The notes beneath the pieces were generated by a model. The model ran no database searches, had not been told where the DNA came from, and saw only the letters and a program-made list of their open reading frames with translations. Below, one piece after another: positions 42,935 through 51,316 of a stretch of DNA of 64,000 nt. Position 1 is the stretch's first letter; each line of letters opens with the position of its first letter. The translations under genes were made by a program, and so were the position numbers. The DNA is from Haloechinothrix_A salitolerans (lineage in GTDB: Bacteria > Actinomycetota > Actinomycetes > Mycobacteriales > Pseudonocardiaceae), in assembly GCF_039544105.1 (NCBI RefSeq), contig NZ_BAABLA010000020.1; one strand, 5' to 3'.

Positions 42935-44380
42935 ATGGCCGGGGTGAACGAGGCGTTGTTGGCGGGTCTGCCCGATCGAGTGCGGCGGTTGCTGGCGGAG
43001 CCACCCGTGATGGAGAAGTCGCTGATCGAGCTGAACGTCAGGTGGCCGCGATTGACTGCCGGACTCGCTCGTATGACCGATGCGGTACGACTGTTCATTA
43101 TCACGTGGGATCCCCTCGGAGGCGTGGTGGACCGAACCGGCGGGTTCGCGACCACCAACGGCGGTGCGGCCGATCTCGAGATCGTGGTGTACCTACCAAC
43201 CTGGTCGCTTCAGCGGCTGGCCGCCGAACGTAACAGCACCCTCGCCGCCGTCTTGGGCGCGATGGCCGGCTCTGCCGTGGTGACCGCGTCCCATCACGAG
43301 GAAACGGTCAATTCCAGTCGCTACCCGGAGTTGGCCGCGCGGGGCGTGGTTCCGGGTCTCCTCTCGGATCTGGCCGCAGGTAGCGCGCTCGGTGCCGCGC
43401 AGATCACGGCGGTATCGGTTGAGTGGGAGCCTATTGGACTCGGCGCCATCACCGATCTCGTGCAGCACGCGTTCGGCCCGGTCGACCTCGACCGCTCACC
43501 GGTGGAACTCGCTGCCGGCACCGATGTACGGCAGGATTGCCCGGCCTGCACCGGCGACCGGTTCGGCTTTCCCGGCGCCTTGGCCGAAGCCAGGGAAGCC
43601 ATGTGCCCGGCTCACCACAGCGAGGCGGAGTCGGTCATCAACCGGCGCCTCGCCAGGGCGAACGCGAGCAACCCTGACGGGTGGGCGGCGATCGCCGACG
43701 CCTCGCTCCGGCTCGACCGGCCACACCTACCCAACGGCCTGGCCGCCAGGCTCCCCGGCGCCGACACCTCGCTCTACGTCATCCCGGCACCCGCCGAGCT
43801 CGCCGAGCGCGCCGAGGCCGCCATCGAAGCGGCTGGGTGGTTCCACGGCCGCCCGGGTGACTTCGCTCTTGCGCTCGGGCAGGAACCTTACCTGGCAGGC
43901 CAGCTACCCGACTGGCTGGCGAACCTCATCCTCGATCTCGGCAAGGCGGGCTTGGGGTCCGAAGCACAGCGGGTCGGCGATGCGCTGAGCAAGGTCGACC
44001 CCGACAAACAGTCATTCTTCGACGGCGACGTATGTGTTGCTCTGGCCGAAGCCGGGCTCGCCGACGAGGCGAGAGCCCGGAATGCGGCCAACCTGGCCCG
44101 CTGGCCGGACGACCTCTGGATCCGTGTGCATGCCGGTGACGCGCTCACCGTCCTCGGTGATCTCAAGGGTGCAGAGGAGCATTTCGACGCGGCGATGACG
44201 ATGGCCCACGAGAGCGACGACGCCGACGCCATCGCCGCGATCAAGCACCGGCTCAGGATGGCCACCCGGCAGGCGACAGCCGGCGAGCGCGGCCACCCGA
44301 CCAGTCAGCGTCGCCAGCCCAAGCGCAAGCTCAGCAAGGCACAGCGCAAAGATCAGGCACACCGCAAGCGCCAGAAGTGA
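42935..44380 (+). CDS. TPR-type protein with a CxxC/CxxH cluster and basic tail
   Basis: 481 residues from ATG 42935; the frame is open further upstream and the start is not firmly fixed. A middle zinc-ribbon-like cluster, DCPACTGDRFG then MCPAHHSE, lies at about residues 200-230. C-terminal TPR-like helices follow (ADEARARNAANLARWPDDLW, GDALTVLGDLKGAEEHFDAA). The tail is strongly basic (KRKLSKAQRKDQAHRKRQK), consistent with nucleic-acid binding. It is divergent from the SNF2/SWIM pair with a 170-bp shared promoter region. Confidence 0.72.
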   Translation: MAGVNEALLAGLPDRVRRLLAEPPVMEKSLIELNVRWPRLTAGLARMTDAVRLFIITWDPLGGVVDRTGGFATTNGGAADLEIVVYLPTWSLQRLAAERNSTLAAVLGAMAGSAVVTASHHEETVNSSRYPELAARGVVPGLLSDLAAGSALGAAQITAVSVEWEPIGLGAITDLVQHAFGPVDLDRSPVELAAGTDVRQDCPACTGDRFGFPGALAEAREAMCPAHHSEAESVINRRLARANASNPDGWAAIADASLRLDRPHLPNGLAARLPGADTSLYVIPAPAELAERAEAAIEAAGWFHGRPGDFALALGQEPYLAGQLPDWLANLILDLGKAGLGSEAQRVGDALSKVDPDKQSFFDGDVCVALAEAGLADEARARNAANLARWPDDLWIRVHAGDALTVLGDLKGAEEHFDAAMTMAHESDDADAIAAIKHRLRMATRQATAGERGHPTSQRRQPKRKLSKAQRKDQAHRKRQK

Positions 44381-44406
44381 GCTCAGCGGCGGTAGCCTGT
44401 TGCGCC

Positions 44407-44784
44407 ATGGTGCAACCGCGACGCCATCGGATGCGCAAGCAGCGACGCCGCGACTCGGCACGGGCCTGGATTCAGTCCGGCGCGAAGGTCACCATCAAAA
44501 CCTACGCCAAACGCTACGGCGTCGACAGGTACACCGCTTACGAGGACCTCAGCGCGATCGGCTTCGCGCTGCCGTCCGGCGCGGAACAATGGTCGCAGCG
44601 GCCGCCCGCCCGGCCCAATCCGAAACCCGACACCCACGCCAACGCCAACGCCAACGACGACTGGATGATGATCAACGGACGCCGGTACTTCGTAGCGGGC
44701 TACACGCCAAACGGGGTTCCCTACGGGATCTTCGAGAACGAGGTGGACGACCAACCGCCACCCGACTCCGGAACTCCCTTCTGA
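44407..44784 (+). CDS. Small HTH-like hypothetical protein
   Basis: 125 residues, starting 26 bases after the TPR gene, so probably in one operon with it. The N-terminus is very basic (MVQPRRHRMRKQRRRDSARA). A helix-turn-helix-like segment follows (VTIKTYAKRYGVDRYTAYEDLSAIG-like, about residues 28-52), then a proline-rich linker and a C-terminal NGRRYFVAGYTPNGVPYGIFENE strand pair. A DNA-binding role is likely; family not recognised. Confidence 0.65.
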   Translation: MVQPRRHRMRKQRRRDSARAWIQSGAKVTIKTYAKRYGVDRYTAYEDLSAIGFALPSGAEQWSQRPPARPNPKPDTHANANANDDWMMINGRRYFVAGYTPNGVPYGIFENEVDDQPPPDSGTPF

Positions 44785-45023
44785 TCAGACGAGACGCCGT
44801 CACGACGTTGCGTGGGCCCATACGAGTGCGAATGAAGACGAGAAGTAGTCAGATTTTCGTGACGAAGGCCTTTCCGCCTGCCGCCCCGAACCGCCGGGAA
44901 ACAGCCCCCGACCGACCGGTACGCCGACTCTCCCACCGCGTCCACCGCGTCGCATACGGATCGGTGCACGCGGCGAAACATTGCGCCAAAGAACGCCACC
45001 TTCCGGGCGGGTGATGATCTTGA

Positions 45024-45179
45024 GTGCACGGGCCCCGACCCATCATCGAAGTGGCTCATCCCACTACCAGGACCGCTGAGTTCGATCACGTCGCGGTGCT
45101 GGACTTCGAACAACTCGATGCCCGCAACAAACACGTAGCCCTCACCCGTGGCTCCCGAAGCTTGACGATCGCTCGGTGA
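45024..45179 (+). pseudogene. Helicase-like C-terminal scrap (UvrD/HelD-type motif VI region)
   Basis: A 51-codon frame reads EFDHVAVLDFEQLDARNK then HVALTRGSRSLTIAR. This pattern resembles the EFDxV ... LYVALTRAR block at the end of UvrD-type helicases. No helicase sequence precedes it (a stop lies just before). It is probably a deletion remnant; a coincidence cannot be excluded. Confidence 0.35.
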
Positions 45180-45218
45180 AACAAGAACCGCGATCCGGCG
45201 AAAGCTATGTGAGTTGGG

Positions 45219-45476
45219 TCAACGGTAGATCTCGCGTCGGTGACCGACGTCGACGACGGTCACAAGAAGTACGCGGTCGTGGATTTCGTAGATGACGCGG
45301 TAGGTGTAGGCGGCCCGGATCCGCCAACTGTTGGACCCAGAGAGTTTCTTGCAGCCCGACGGACGAGGATTGTCGCCGAGCGATTCGATAGCCACAAGAA
45401 CCTTGCGGCGCACCGGCGTATCGAGGCTTGCCACGGCTTTGGCAGCACGGCGCGAGATCTCAACTCGGTAGGTCAC
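45219..45476 (-). CDS. RelE/ParE-family toxin
   Basis: 85 residues with the type II toxin outline: TYRVEISRRAAKAVASLDTP at the start, LGDNPRPSGCKKLSGSNSWR in the middle, then YRVIYEIHD and the C-terminal VVDVGHRREIYR. This is the RelE-type pattern of mRNA interferases, with Arg and Tyr at the C-terminus. Its ATG overlaps the antitoxin stop. Confidence 0.92.
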   Translation of the reverse strand: MTYRVEISRRAAKAVASLDTPVRRKVLVAIESLGDNPRPSGCKKLSGSNSWRIRAAYTYRVIYEIHDRVLLVTVVDVGHRREIYR

Positions 45477-45778
45477 CGACGTCCTTCGGTCTCGGCGACC
45501 AGCCGGTCGAATGAGATCACTTCATCCTCGCCCGCGGCGATGCGCGCATGCGCCTCGTCGGCGCGGCGGGACCAGTACTCGTCCTCGATCTTCTCGTAGT
45601 TCTCCGCGATGTCGGGCGGCATGAGCGCGGCGACCCGCTTTCCCCGGCGGGTCAGATACACGACGCTGTCCTCGTCGCGCACCGCGTCAACCAGCTCCGC
45701 GAGCCGATCCCGAGCTTCGCTGACCGATACCTCGACAACCCCGGACACATCGTGAGGTGTGTGCGCTTCAGCAGTCAT
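45473..45778 (-). CDS. Phd/YefM-family antitoxin
   Basis: 101 residues from ATG 45778. The N-terminal DNA-binding half has VEVSVSEARDRLAELVDAVR and VVYLTRRGKRVAALMPPD, typical of Phd/YefM. The C-terminal acidic helix (DEYWSRRADEAHARIAAGED) would wrap the toxin. It is the first gene of the pair, as usual, and probably autoregulates the operon. Confidence 0.92.
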   Translation of the reverse strand: MTAEAHTPHDVSGVVEVSVSEARDRLAELVDAVRDEDSVVYLTRRGKRVAALMPPDIAENYEKIEDEYWSRRADEAHARIAAGEDEVISFDRLVAETEGRR

Positions 45779-46146
45779 ACCACTCAGTGTACAACTCAGG
45801 GAACTTGTACGAAATCGAAGGTTAAGGTCAATCGGTCGCGACATCGACATTGGCGAGAGTCGACAAGCATCCCATGCTTGCCTCATCGACAGCGCTTGCC
45901 AAGGCAGCGCGCTGATCGAGCGCCTCTCGATCATGCTCCTGTGCGTGGCACACACGGTGTGCCCGATCCCAGGGTCGGCAAGCAGCGACGTGCCGAACAC
46001 CGCTGGGTCCTATGACCCGAGCTCGACTATCAGCCGTCCCTGCCCAGCGGATCGACGAGTCAATGATGCTGAACCGGCCACCACGATGGCGCTGCCGCGT
46101 GGCTGCGCGCCATCGCTGACGCATTCAACAAGGGAAGTGGCGGCCA
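45779..46146. other. Region upstream of the first integrase copy
   Basis: No intact gene is seen. Its right third, 46021-46146, is part of the direct repeat shared with 48104-48226. It must hold the toxin-antitoxin promoter at its left end. Confidence 0.5.
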
Positions 46147-46410
46147 ATGACCAGCAGGAATGGGCACAAAGTGCCTGGCATCTCAGTGTATCGACGCGGC
46201 AAGACCTGGGCCTACGCGGTCTCGACCGGTTCCGACGTCGTGACGGGCCAACGCCAGCGCATCTACCAAGGAGGATTCGAAACCGACGACGACGCCTGGC
46301 AAGCGGCGTTGCAGCACAAGACCAACCTGGCCCGCGGGCGCACCATCACGGCCCGCAACTGCACGGTCGATCAATTCCTGACCGAGTGGCTCACGAGCGT
46401 CGAACACAGC
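46021..46410 (+). repeat. Direct repeat copy 1 (integrase leader and 5' end)
   Basis: About 390 bp, matching 48104-48451 with roughly 90-95% identity by eye. It includes 126 bases of leader (GGATCGACGAGTCAATGATG and onward) and the first 264 bases of the integrase. Confidence 0.85.
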
Positions 46411-46985
46411 GTCAAACCCAGCACGTACGCCACCTACAAAACCAACATCAACACCTACATCCGCCCTGGGTTCGGTAGACGCAAGCTTCGGGACGTCTCC
46501 GTGCCGATGCTGAACACCTTCTACCGTCGCCTCCTCGCCCCCGGCCGCGTCAAAACCGACACCAACGTCGCGATGTACGAGTACTGGCGGACACGAGGGC
46601 ACCTCCGCGACGGGAAGGGACCGACACCCACCGACGTCAGCACGGCGTGCGGAACGACGATCCTCGCCGCCAAAGCCGCGCTCAGACGCTACCGTCGCGG
46701 ACGCACACCCAGCCACCAGGAACCCGACCTCTCCCCCAAGTCGATCAGAAACATTCACCAGCTCCTGCACAGCGCGTTCCGCGACGCGGTCGCCTGGCAA
46801 TACTCCCAGCCAACCCCGCCAAGCACGCCCGCCTCCCACGAGCACCCCGCGCAAGGAACCGACCCTCGCCGTGGACCGTGGAGGAGCTTGCACGATGGCT
46901 TGACGTCGCCCACCACGACCGCTTCGCCGGCATGTGGGTACTCGCCGCCACCACCGGCATGCGCAGGTGCGAGCTCGCCGCTGTG
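46147..46985 (+). pseudogene. Tyrosine-type site-specific integrase, frameshifted and truncated
   Basis: ATG 46147 starts an AICE/phage-type integrase: MTSRNGHKVPGISVYRRGK, an AP2-like arm-binding domain with GGFETDDDAWQAALQHK, then the core-binding DQFLTEWLTSVEHSVKPSTY. After VAWQYS (about 46805) the reading continues one frame over as LPANPAKHARLPR and WTVEELARWLDVAHHDRFAGM. A single missing C in CAATAC(C)TCCCAG explains the shift. The catalytic domain stops at TTGMRRCELAAVDR, the first catalytic arginine, where an IS3-type transposase tail begins. It cannot be active. Confidence 0.85.
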
Positions 46986-47205
46986 GACCGCCGAGATGCG
47001 CAGCCACACCACCCGCGAGTTCCTCGCCGGCGTCGCCATCGCCCAGCAGTTCGGCCGCCCCGGCACCCCGACCGATCAGGCATGGATCGAGACGCTGTTC
47101 GGGCACGTCAAGAGCGAATGGCCGCACTTGGAAAAGATCCGCCACCCCGGCGAGCTCGAAGCCGAACTCGAGCTGCGTCGCCATGAGTACAACGCCGTCA
47201 GATTG
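46985..47205 (+). pseudogene. IS3-type transposase (OrfB) C-terminal fragment
   Basis: The frame AEMRSHTTREFLAGVAIAQQ, FGRPGTPTDQAWIETLFGHV and KSEWPHLEKIRHPGELEAEL is the end of the rve/DDE domain of an IS3-family transposase, with the catalytic Glu in AWIETLFG. The first two thirds of the transposase are missing. It abuts the broken integrase on the left and a garA-like fragment on the right. Confidence 0.8.
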
Positions 47206-47210
47206 ACAGG

Positions 47211-47594
47211 CGGACCTCGTTCTTTCGCCCCGACTTTCAAGCCGACGCCGACGCACCGCCGACACCCGAGCCACCGGTGCCCGGCCGTGAGGACCTGCCC
47301 GTTGGCGCCGCCCCGCTGGTGGTCGAGCGGGGGTCGAACGCAGGATCGCGGTTCCTGCTCGACCGCGACGTGACCACCGCCGGTCGCCATCCGGACAGCG
47401 ACATTTTCCTTGACGATGTCACGGTGTCACGCCGCCACGTGGAATTCCATCGCGACGACGACGGGGAGTTCGTCGTTACCGACTGCGGCAGCCTCAACGG
47501 CACCTACCTCAACCGCCAACAGGTAGACGCGGCAATCCTCACCGGCAGCGATGAGATACAGATCGGCAAATTCCGCCTGGTCTTCCTGACCTGA
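47211..47594 (+). pseudogene. 5'-truncated GarA/OdhI-like FHA-domain gene
   Basis: The frame opens RTSFFRPDFQADADAPPTPE, which aligns with the ETTS-(V/F)FRPDF segment near the N-terminus of GarA. It then continues through VVERGSNAGSRFLLDRD and the FHA core AGRHPDSDIFLDDVTVSRRH (phosphothreonine-binding Arg, Ser and His) and DCGSLNGTYLNRQ, to IGKFRLVFLT. The first Thr-containing part is replaced by the IS3 fragment. A GTG at 47277 could still start a 105-residue lone FHA protein. GarA controls 2-oxoglutarate metabolism after phosphorylation by PknG/PknB at the ETTS motif; this copy has lost it. Confidence 0.8.
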
Positions 47595-47646
47595 CCAGCA
47601 GCGGCTCGCCACACAATCACCGGGCTGATTTTCTGCGACTGTTGCG

Positions 47647-47859
47647 TTATCGTTGTTCAGCATTTGGGCGGGGGTGCCGTCGGCTATGGTCGGAGCTATC
47701 TGCCAGGGCGGGCCATGCAGGCAGGCTGAGGGCGGTGATCGTCTCAGCGTGCATGCGCCTGAGGGCGGTGAGGGCCTCGTCGTACATTCTCGCGATGTAT
47801 TCGTGAGCCTCGCGCGCCTGTGCGTCGTACGAGCTACGCACGTCACCGTCCACACGCAT
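47647..47859 (-). CDS. Small hypothetical protein, 70 residues
   Basis: ATG 47859 (an upstream in-frame GTG and TTG exist). It is mostly one long helix (YDAQAREAHEYIARMYDEAL, then TALRRMHAETITALSLP), followed by a short polar tail. Third codon positions are GC-rich, which supports coding, but no strong ribosome site or family is seen. Confidence 0.4.
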   Translation of the reverse strand: MRVDGDVRSSYDAQAREAHEYIARMYDEALTALRRMHAETITALSLPAWPALADSSDHSRRHPRPNAEQR

Positions 47860-48103
47860 CACCCCGTCCCAAGAACGCAAAGCTAGACCTCACGGGCGGG
47901 TGCAGCAAGCGCATGCACACAGCCGGTTGCCGACCCCTGCAGCGGAACGGAATCGAAGCTAGCCACCGCGCCGTCACGTGGGCTGGCGTGGCGCCTCCTG
48001 CCTCTTGCTGTGGACGCTCACGTAATTCCTCTGTCGGGGAGCACGATCTCCGCCCTGGTGGCGCAACACTGGGGCCTTCGAAACACTGGGGCCTTCCATC
48101 TGT
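47860..48103. other. Non-coding stretch before repeat copy 2
   Basis: No gene or RNA is recognised. It separates the small helical gene from the second integrase leader, and contains a short direct repeat, ACTGGGGCCTTC, near 48068 and 48085. Confidence 0.4.
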
Positions 48104-48451
48104 GCTCGACTTCAGCCGTCTCTGCCCAGCGGATCGACGAGTCAACGATCCTGAACCGGCCACCACGATGGCGCTGCCGCGTGGCTGCGCCATCGCTGAC
48201 AGATTCAACAAGGGAGGTGGCGGCCAATGACCAGCAGGAATGGGCACAAAGTCCCCGGCATCTCGGTGTATCGACGCGGCAAGACCTGGGCCTACGCAGT
48301 CTCGGCCGGTTCCGACGTCGTGACGGGCCAACGCCAGCGCGTCTACCGAGGGGGATTCGAGACCGACCTGGCGCGCGGGCGCACCATCACGGCCCGCAAC
48401 TGCACGGTCGATCAATTCCTGACCGAGTGGCTCACGAGCATCGAACACAGC
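48104..48451 (+). repeat. Direct repeat copy 2 (integrase leader and 5' end)
   Basis: 348 bp matching 46021-46410. The 42-bp length difference is mainly one 39-bp in-frame deletion after GAGACCGAC in the AP2-like domain, bounded by the short repeat ACCGAC/ACCAAC, plus small indels in the leader. Confidence 0.85.
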
Positions 48452-48547
48452 ACGGCCTCCTCACCTACAAGCGTGATGTGCCATCGAGCCCTTGCTCACG
48501 TACCCACGTGCGGGCCACTCCCGCGCAACTGTCGCCACCGACGATGA
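48227..48547 (+). pseudogene. Second copy of the integrase, truncated
   Basis: 106 codons: MTSRNGHKVPGISVYRRGK as in the first copy, a 13-residue deletion after FETD, then LARGRTITARNCTVDQFLTE to SIEHS. After that homology ends and the frame runs into unrelated sequence (TASSPTSVMCHRALAHVPTC). No core or catalytic domain follows. Confidence 0.82.
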
Positions 48548-48605
48548 CTACGAAGTGGAGTTCAACCATCGTGGCCTCCTCGACGGTGAGTCGGGATCGT
48601 GGCCG

Positions 48606-48908
48606 TCATGGTTCGACCGTCCGATAGAATGAGACGGACCGTTCCCGCAGGAGCGGCCGGACCTCGCCGATCACGTACTTCTGGTAGTGCGCGCTGTCCA
48701 CGTGAGACTTGAAGGCCGCCTTGTCTAGGTACTCTTCGTACAGCGCGAAGACGTCCGGGTCCTCGATGGAGCGGTTCACGGTGAAGCCAACGCACCCGGG
48801 TTCGTCTCGGGTGGCGCGAATGTGCGGCTTGAGGGCCACAGCCACGTCCTCGCCTCGTCCAGGCGCTGCGCGATAGTTTGCGATGACCGTATACACGTCG
48901 ACTCCCAT
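48606..48908 (-). CDS. Antibiotic-biosynthesis-monooxygenase (ABM) domain protein, putative quinol monooxygenase
   Basis: 100 residues, the typical single ferredoxin-like ABM domain: VYTVIANYRAAPGRGEDVAV at the start, CVGFTVNRSIEDPDVFALYE in the middle and the family-typical DKAAFKSHVDSAHYQKYV. Members oxidise aromatic or polyketide phenols without cofactor, or act as quinol monooxygenases (YgiN). It follows the SCP2-like gene by 3 bases, so the two are co-transcribed and probably belong to the adjacent aromatic or terpenoid catabolism. Confidence 0.85.
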   Translation of the reverse strand: MGVDVYTVIANYRAAPGRGEDVAVALKPHIRATRDEPGCVGFTVNRSIEDPDVFALYEEYLDKAAFKSHVDSAHYQKYVIGEVRPLLRERSVSFYRTVEP

Positions 48909-48911
48909 CGT

Positions 48912-49244
48912 TCAAGGGGCGGCGACGTGGATTACGCCGCCGTTGACACGACAGGGGAAGATCTGAGTGCGCGGTCGCTCGGGTTGATACCCGTACCCGC
49001 TGCGTGAGTCGGCGGTGATGATCAGCCAGAGGTCGCCTTCGTTGAACAGCGGCGGTATCCACTGCACGACCTTGGCCATCTCCCAATCCAGATGGCAGGC
49101 CAGGTCGACATCGGAGCAGGTGAACGCCATCTTATTCGTGAAACTATCGGGGTCCTTGATGCCCATGTACATCGCTTCGCCGGCGTTCACCGCTTCCTTT
49201 GACCGGTCGCACCACTCAGGCGCAAACAGCTTCAGCCCGCTCAT
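48912..49244 (-). CDS. SCP2-like sterol-binding-domain protein, C-terminally altered
   Basis: 110 residues from ATG 49244, with GAGG nine bases upstream. MSGLKLFAPEWCDRSKEAVN at the start, then FTNKMAFTCSDVDLACHLDW and FNEGDLWLIITADSRS, recall SCP2-type lipid-carrier domains from actinobacterial steroid or hydrocarbon clusters. The family is usually 130-170 residues; here the end diverges after DSRSGYGYQ, so the C-terminus may be lost or frameshifted. It is the first gene of the pair with the ABM protein. The call is from pattern recognition only. Confidence 0.5.
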   Translation of the reverse strand: MSGLKLFAPEWCDRSKEAVNAGEAMYMGIKDPDSFTNKMAFTCSDVDLACHLDWEMAKVVQWIPPLFNEGDLWLIITADSRSGYGYQPERPRTQIFPCRVNGGVIHVAAP

Positions 49245-49391
49245 TCTCTTGCACCTCACTGGCCTCGATGATTCATCATCCGATCTGTCGCATTCTCGCC
49301 ACATCGAACGGTCCAATAGAAAGCTACCGCCAGCGGCGGTGCGGAACTACCGCGATTTCTGTCCAAGATATGTGTATTCCTGCGCCGACCG

Positions 49392-49407
49392 GACCAAGAT
49401 CTTGGTC
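49392..49407. promoter_or_regulatory. Perfect 16-bp palindrome upstream of the SCP2-like gene
   Basis: GACCAAGATCTTGGTC, about 150 bases upstream of the SCP2-like start and about 105 bases past the end of the aldehyde dehydrogenase gene. It is a candidate operator, for example for the IclR regulator at 53321. Confidence 0.5.
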
Positions 49408-49512
49408 TAGTCGCATAGTTTCAACAAACGACTACGATAATGACCGTTGGCGCTATTCACCACGATCATTACCGTCATTCCTCGGTGCGCGCAGCATTTG
49501 CCGAGCGTGCGA

Positions 49513-51018
49513 TTAACCCAACGTGAATGGATCCCGCGTGGCTCCAGCCAGCTCAACCCAGATTGACTTAGTTTCAGTGTATTCGTGGACGGCGTCTATG
49601 CCATTTTCACGACCGAGTCCGCTGTAGCCAAAACCACCAAAGGGCACATTCGGCCCGATGGTGCGGTAGGCGTTGATCCACACCGTGCCGGCGCGCAATT
49701 GATGGGCCACGCGGTGTGCGCGGTGCGCGTCCTTGGTCCACACCGCCCCCGCGAGCCCGTAGCGGGAGTCATTCGCGAGCGCGATAGCCTCCTCTTCGTC
49801 TTCGAACGGAATGACCACGAGCACCGGACCGAACACCTCCTCCCGGCAGATCTCCATGGTCGGCCCGACATCGGTCAGCACCGTCGGTCGTACGAACAAT
49901 CCGCTCTGTTCGGTATCCGCTGTCCCGCCAGCGACGATGGTGGCACCGTCGTTGGTCGCGGTCTTGAGTAGAGCGGTCACCTTGTCGAACTGGGCGGCGT
50001 TGGCCAAGGGGCCCATTTCGGTGTCGGTATCCATCGGGTCACCGAGTTTGATCGACTCCGCTCGCCGCACCACGCGCTGGACCAGGTCGTCGTGTACCCG
50101 CTGCTGGACCAGCAGCCGGGCACCCGCCATGCAGGTCTGCCCGGACGCTGCAAACACGCCGGCGATGACTCCGTTCGCGGCGGCGGCAAGGTCGGCGTCG
50201 GCGAAGACCACCTGCGCCGACTTACCGCCCAGCTCCAAGGTGACCCGGCTGAGGTTGTCGGCGGCTGAGTGCGCGACGCTGATGCCGGTGGCGGTCGACC
50301 CGGTAAAGGCGACCTTGTCTACCCCGGGATGCCCAGCCAGCGCCCGTCCCGCGACGGGGCCGACGCCGGTGACGACGTTGTACACCCCAGCGGGGAACCC
50401 GGCTTCCTCGATCAGACCGGCCAGCTCGATGGCCGTCGCAGGCGTGTAGTCGCTCGGTTTGACCACGAATGTGCACCCGGCCGCCAGCGCGGGCGCGAGC
50501 TTCCAGCACAGCAGCAGCAGAGGCGAGTTCCACGGCACTATGGCTGCGACGACGCCGACCGGCTCGTGCCGGGTGTAGGCGAAGAAGTTCGGCTTGTCGG
50601 AGGGAATGGTGGCGCCTTCGAGCTTGTCAGCCAGGCCAGCGTAGTAGTAGAACCATTGCGGAATGTAGGCGAGCTGTCCGGACATCTCGCGCAGCAGCTT
50701 GCCGGAGTCGCGGGTCTCCAACTCCGACAGCTGGGCGGCGTCGCGGGCAATGAGGTCACCGAACTGGCGCAGCAGTGCGGCGCGTTGGAAGCCGGTATAT
50801 GAACCCCACGGGCCGCGCAAGGCCGCTCGTGCCGCAGCAACGGCGTCGTCGACATCGGATTCGGCCGCATCCGGTGCGCTGGCCCACGGCTCCTGGCGAT
50901 ACGGGTCCAGCGACTCGAAGCGGGCGCCCGAATGAGCCTCGACGCGTTCACCGTTGATCACCATCAAGTATCGCGCCAGCTCGGTGGCGTCGCGTTCGGC
51001 CGTGACTGTGGATGTCAT
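49513..51018 (-). CDS. Aldehyde dehydrogenase
   Basis: 501 residues from ATG 51018, full length. It oxidises an aldehyde to the acid with NAD(P). The cofactor and oxyanion segment is VPWNSPLLLLCWKLAPALAA at about residue 160, the general base Glu about 261 in LELGGKSAQ and the nucleophile Cys about 293 in GQTCMAG. EEVFGPV and PFGGFGYSGLGRENG close the protein. In this cluster it could act on a semialdehyde or on an aldehyde made by the broken alcohol dehydrogenase. The 298 bases between it and the aldolase stop contain no gene. Confidence 0.93.
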   Translation of the reverse strand: MTSTVTAERDATELARYLMVINGERVEAHSGARFESLDPYRQEPWASAPDAAESDVDDAVAAARAALRGPWGSYTGFQRAALLRQFGDLIARDAAQLSELETRDSGKLLREMSGQLAYIPQWFYYYAGLADKLEGATIPSDKPNFFAYTRHEPVGVVAAIVPWNSPLLLLCWKLAPALAAGCTFVVKPSDYTPATAIELAGLIEEAGFPAGVYNVVTGVGPVAGRALAGHPGVDKVAFTGSTATGISVAHSAADNLSRVTLELGGKSAQVVFADADLAAAANGVIAGVFAASGQTCMAGARLLVQQRVHDDLVQRVVRRAESIKLGDPMDTDTEMGPLANAAQFDKVTALLKTATNDGATIVAGGTADTEQSGLFVRPTVLTDVGPTMEICREEVFGPVLVVIPFEDEEEAIALANDSRYGLAGAVWTKDAHRAHRVAHQLRAGTVWINAYRTIGPNVPFGGFGYSGLGRENGIDAVHEYTETKSIWVELAGATRDPFTLG

Positions 51019-51316
51019 CGCGGAACTCCATTTATCGGATCGGCGGTGGGCACTCGTACAGAGCCCGCGTTGCCTCGGCCGGCCGCGCCACCAGCCCCGC
51101 AGCGCGGTACAGCTGCACCAACCAGACCGAGTCGCAACAACCGGATTGCCCGGCGCCATCCCCGCTCACCGCGTACCCGGGTGATCCACGAACACAAATC
51201 AACCAGGATCGCGGAACCCGAGCCTGCCGTTCCATTCTCCCTGATCATGCGTACCCTCTGACTCTTTCCGTGTCAGCAACCAGCTCTGACGCTCCTGCTG
51301 CTGGCACAATGGGTTG

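Noticed and set aside
44721..45134. 137-codon minus-strand frame between the HTH-like gene and the toxin
   Set aside because: Composition is random-like, it overlaps the end of the 44407-44784 gene, and it lacks a ribosome site.
51019..51316. Possible small gene between aldehyde dehydrogenase and aldolase
   Set aside because: Several short frames exist, but none has a ribosome site or coding-like composition; treated as intergenic.
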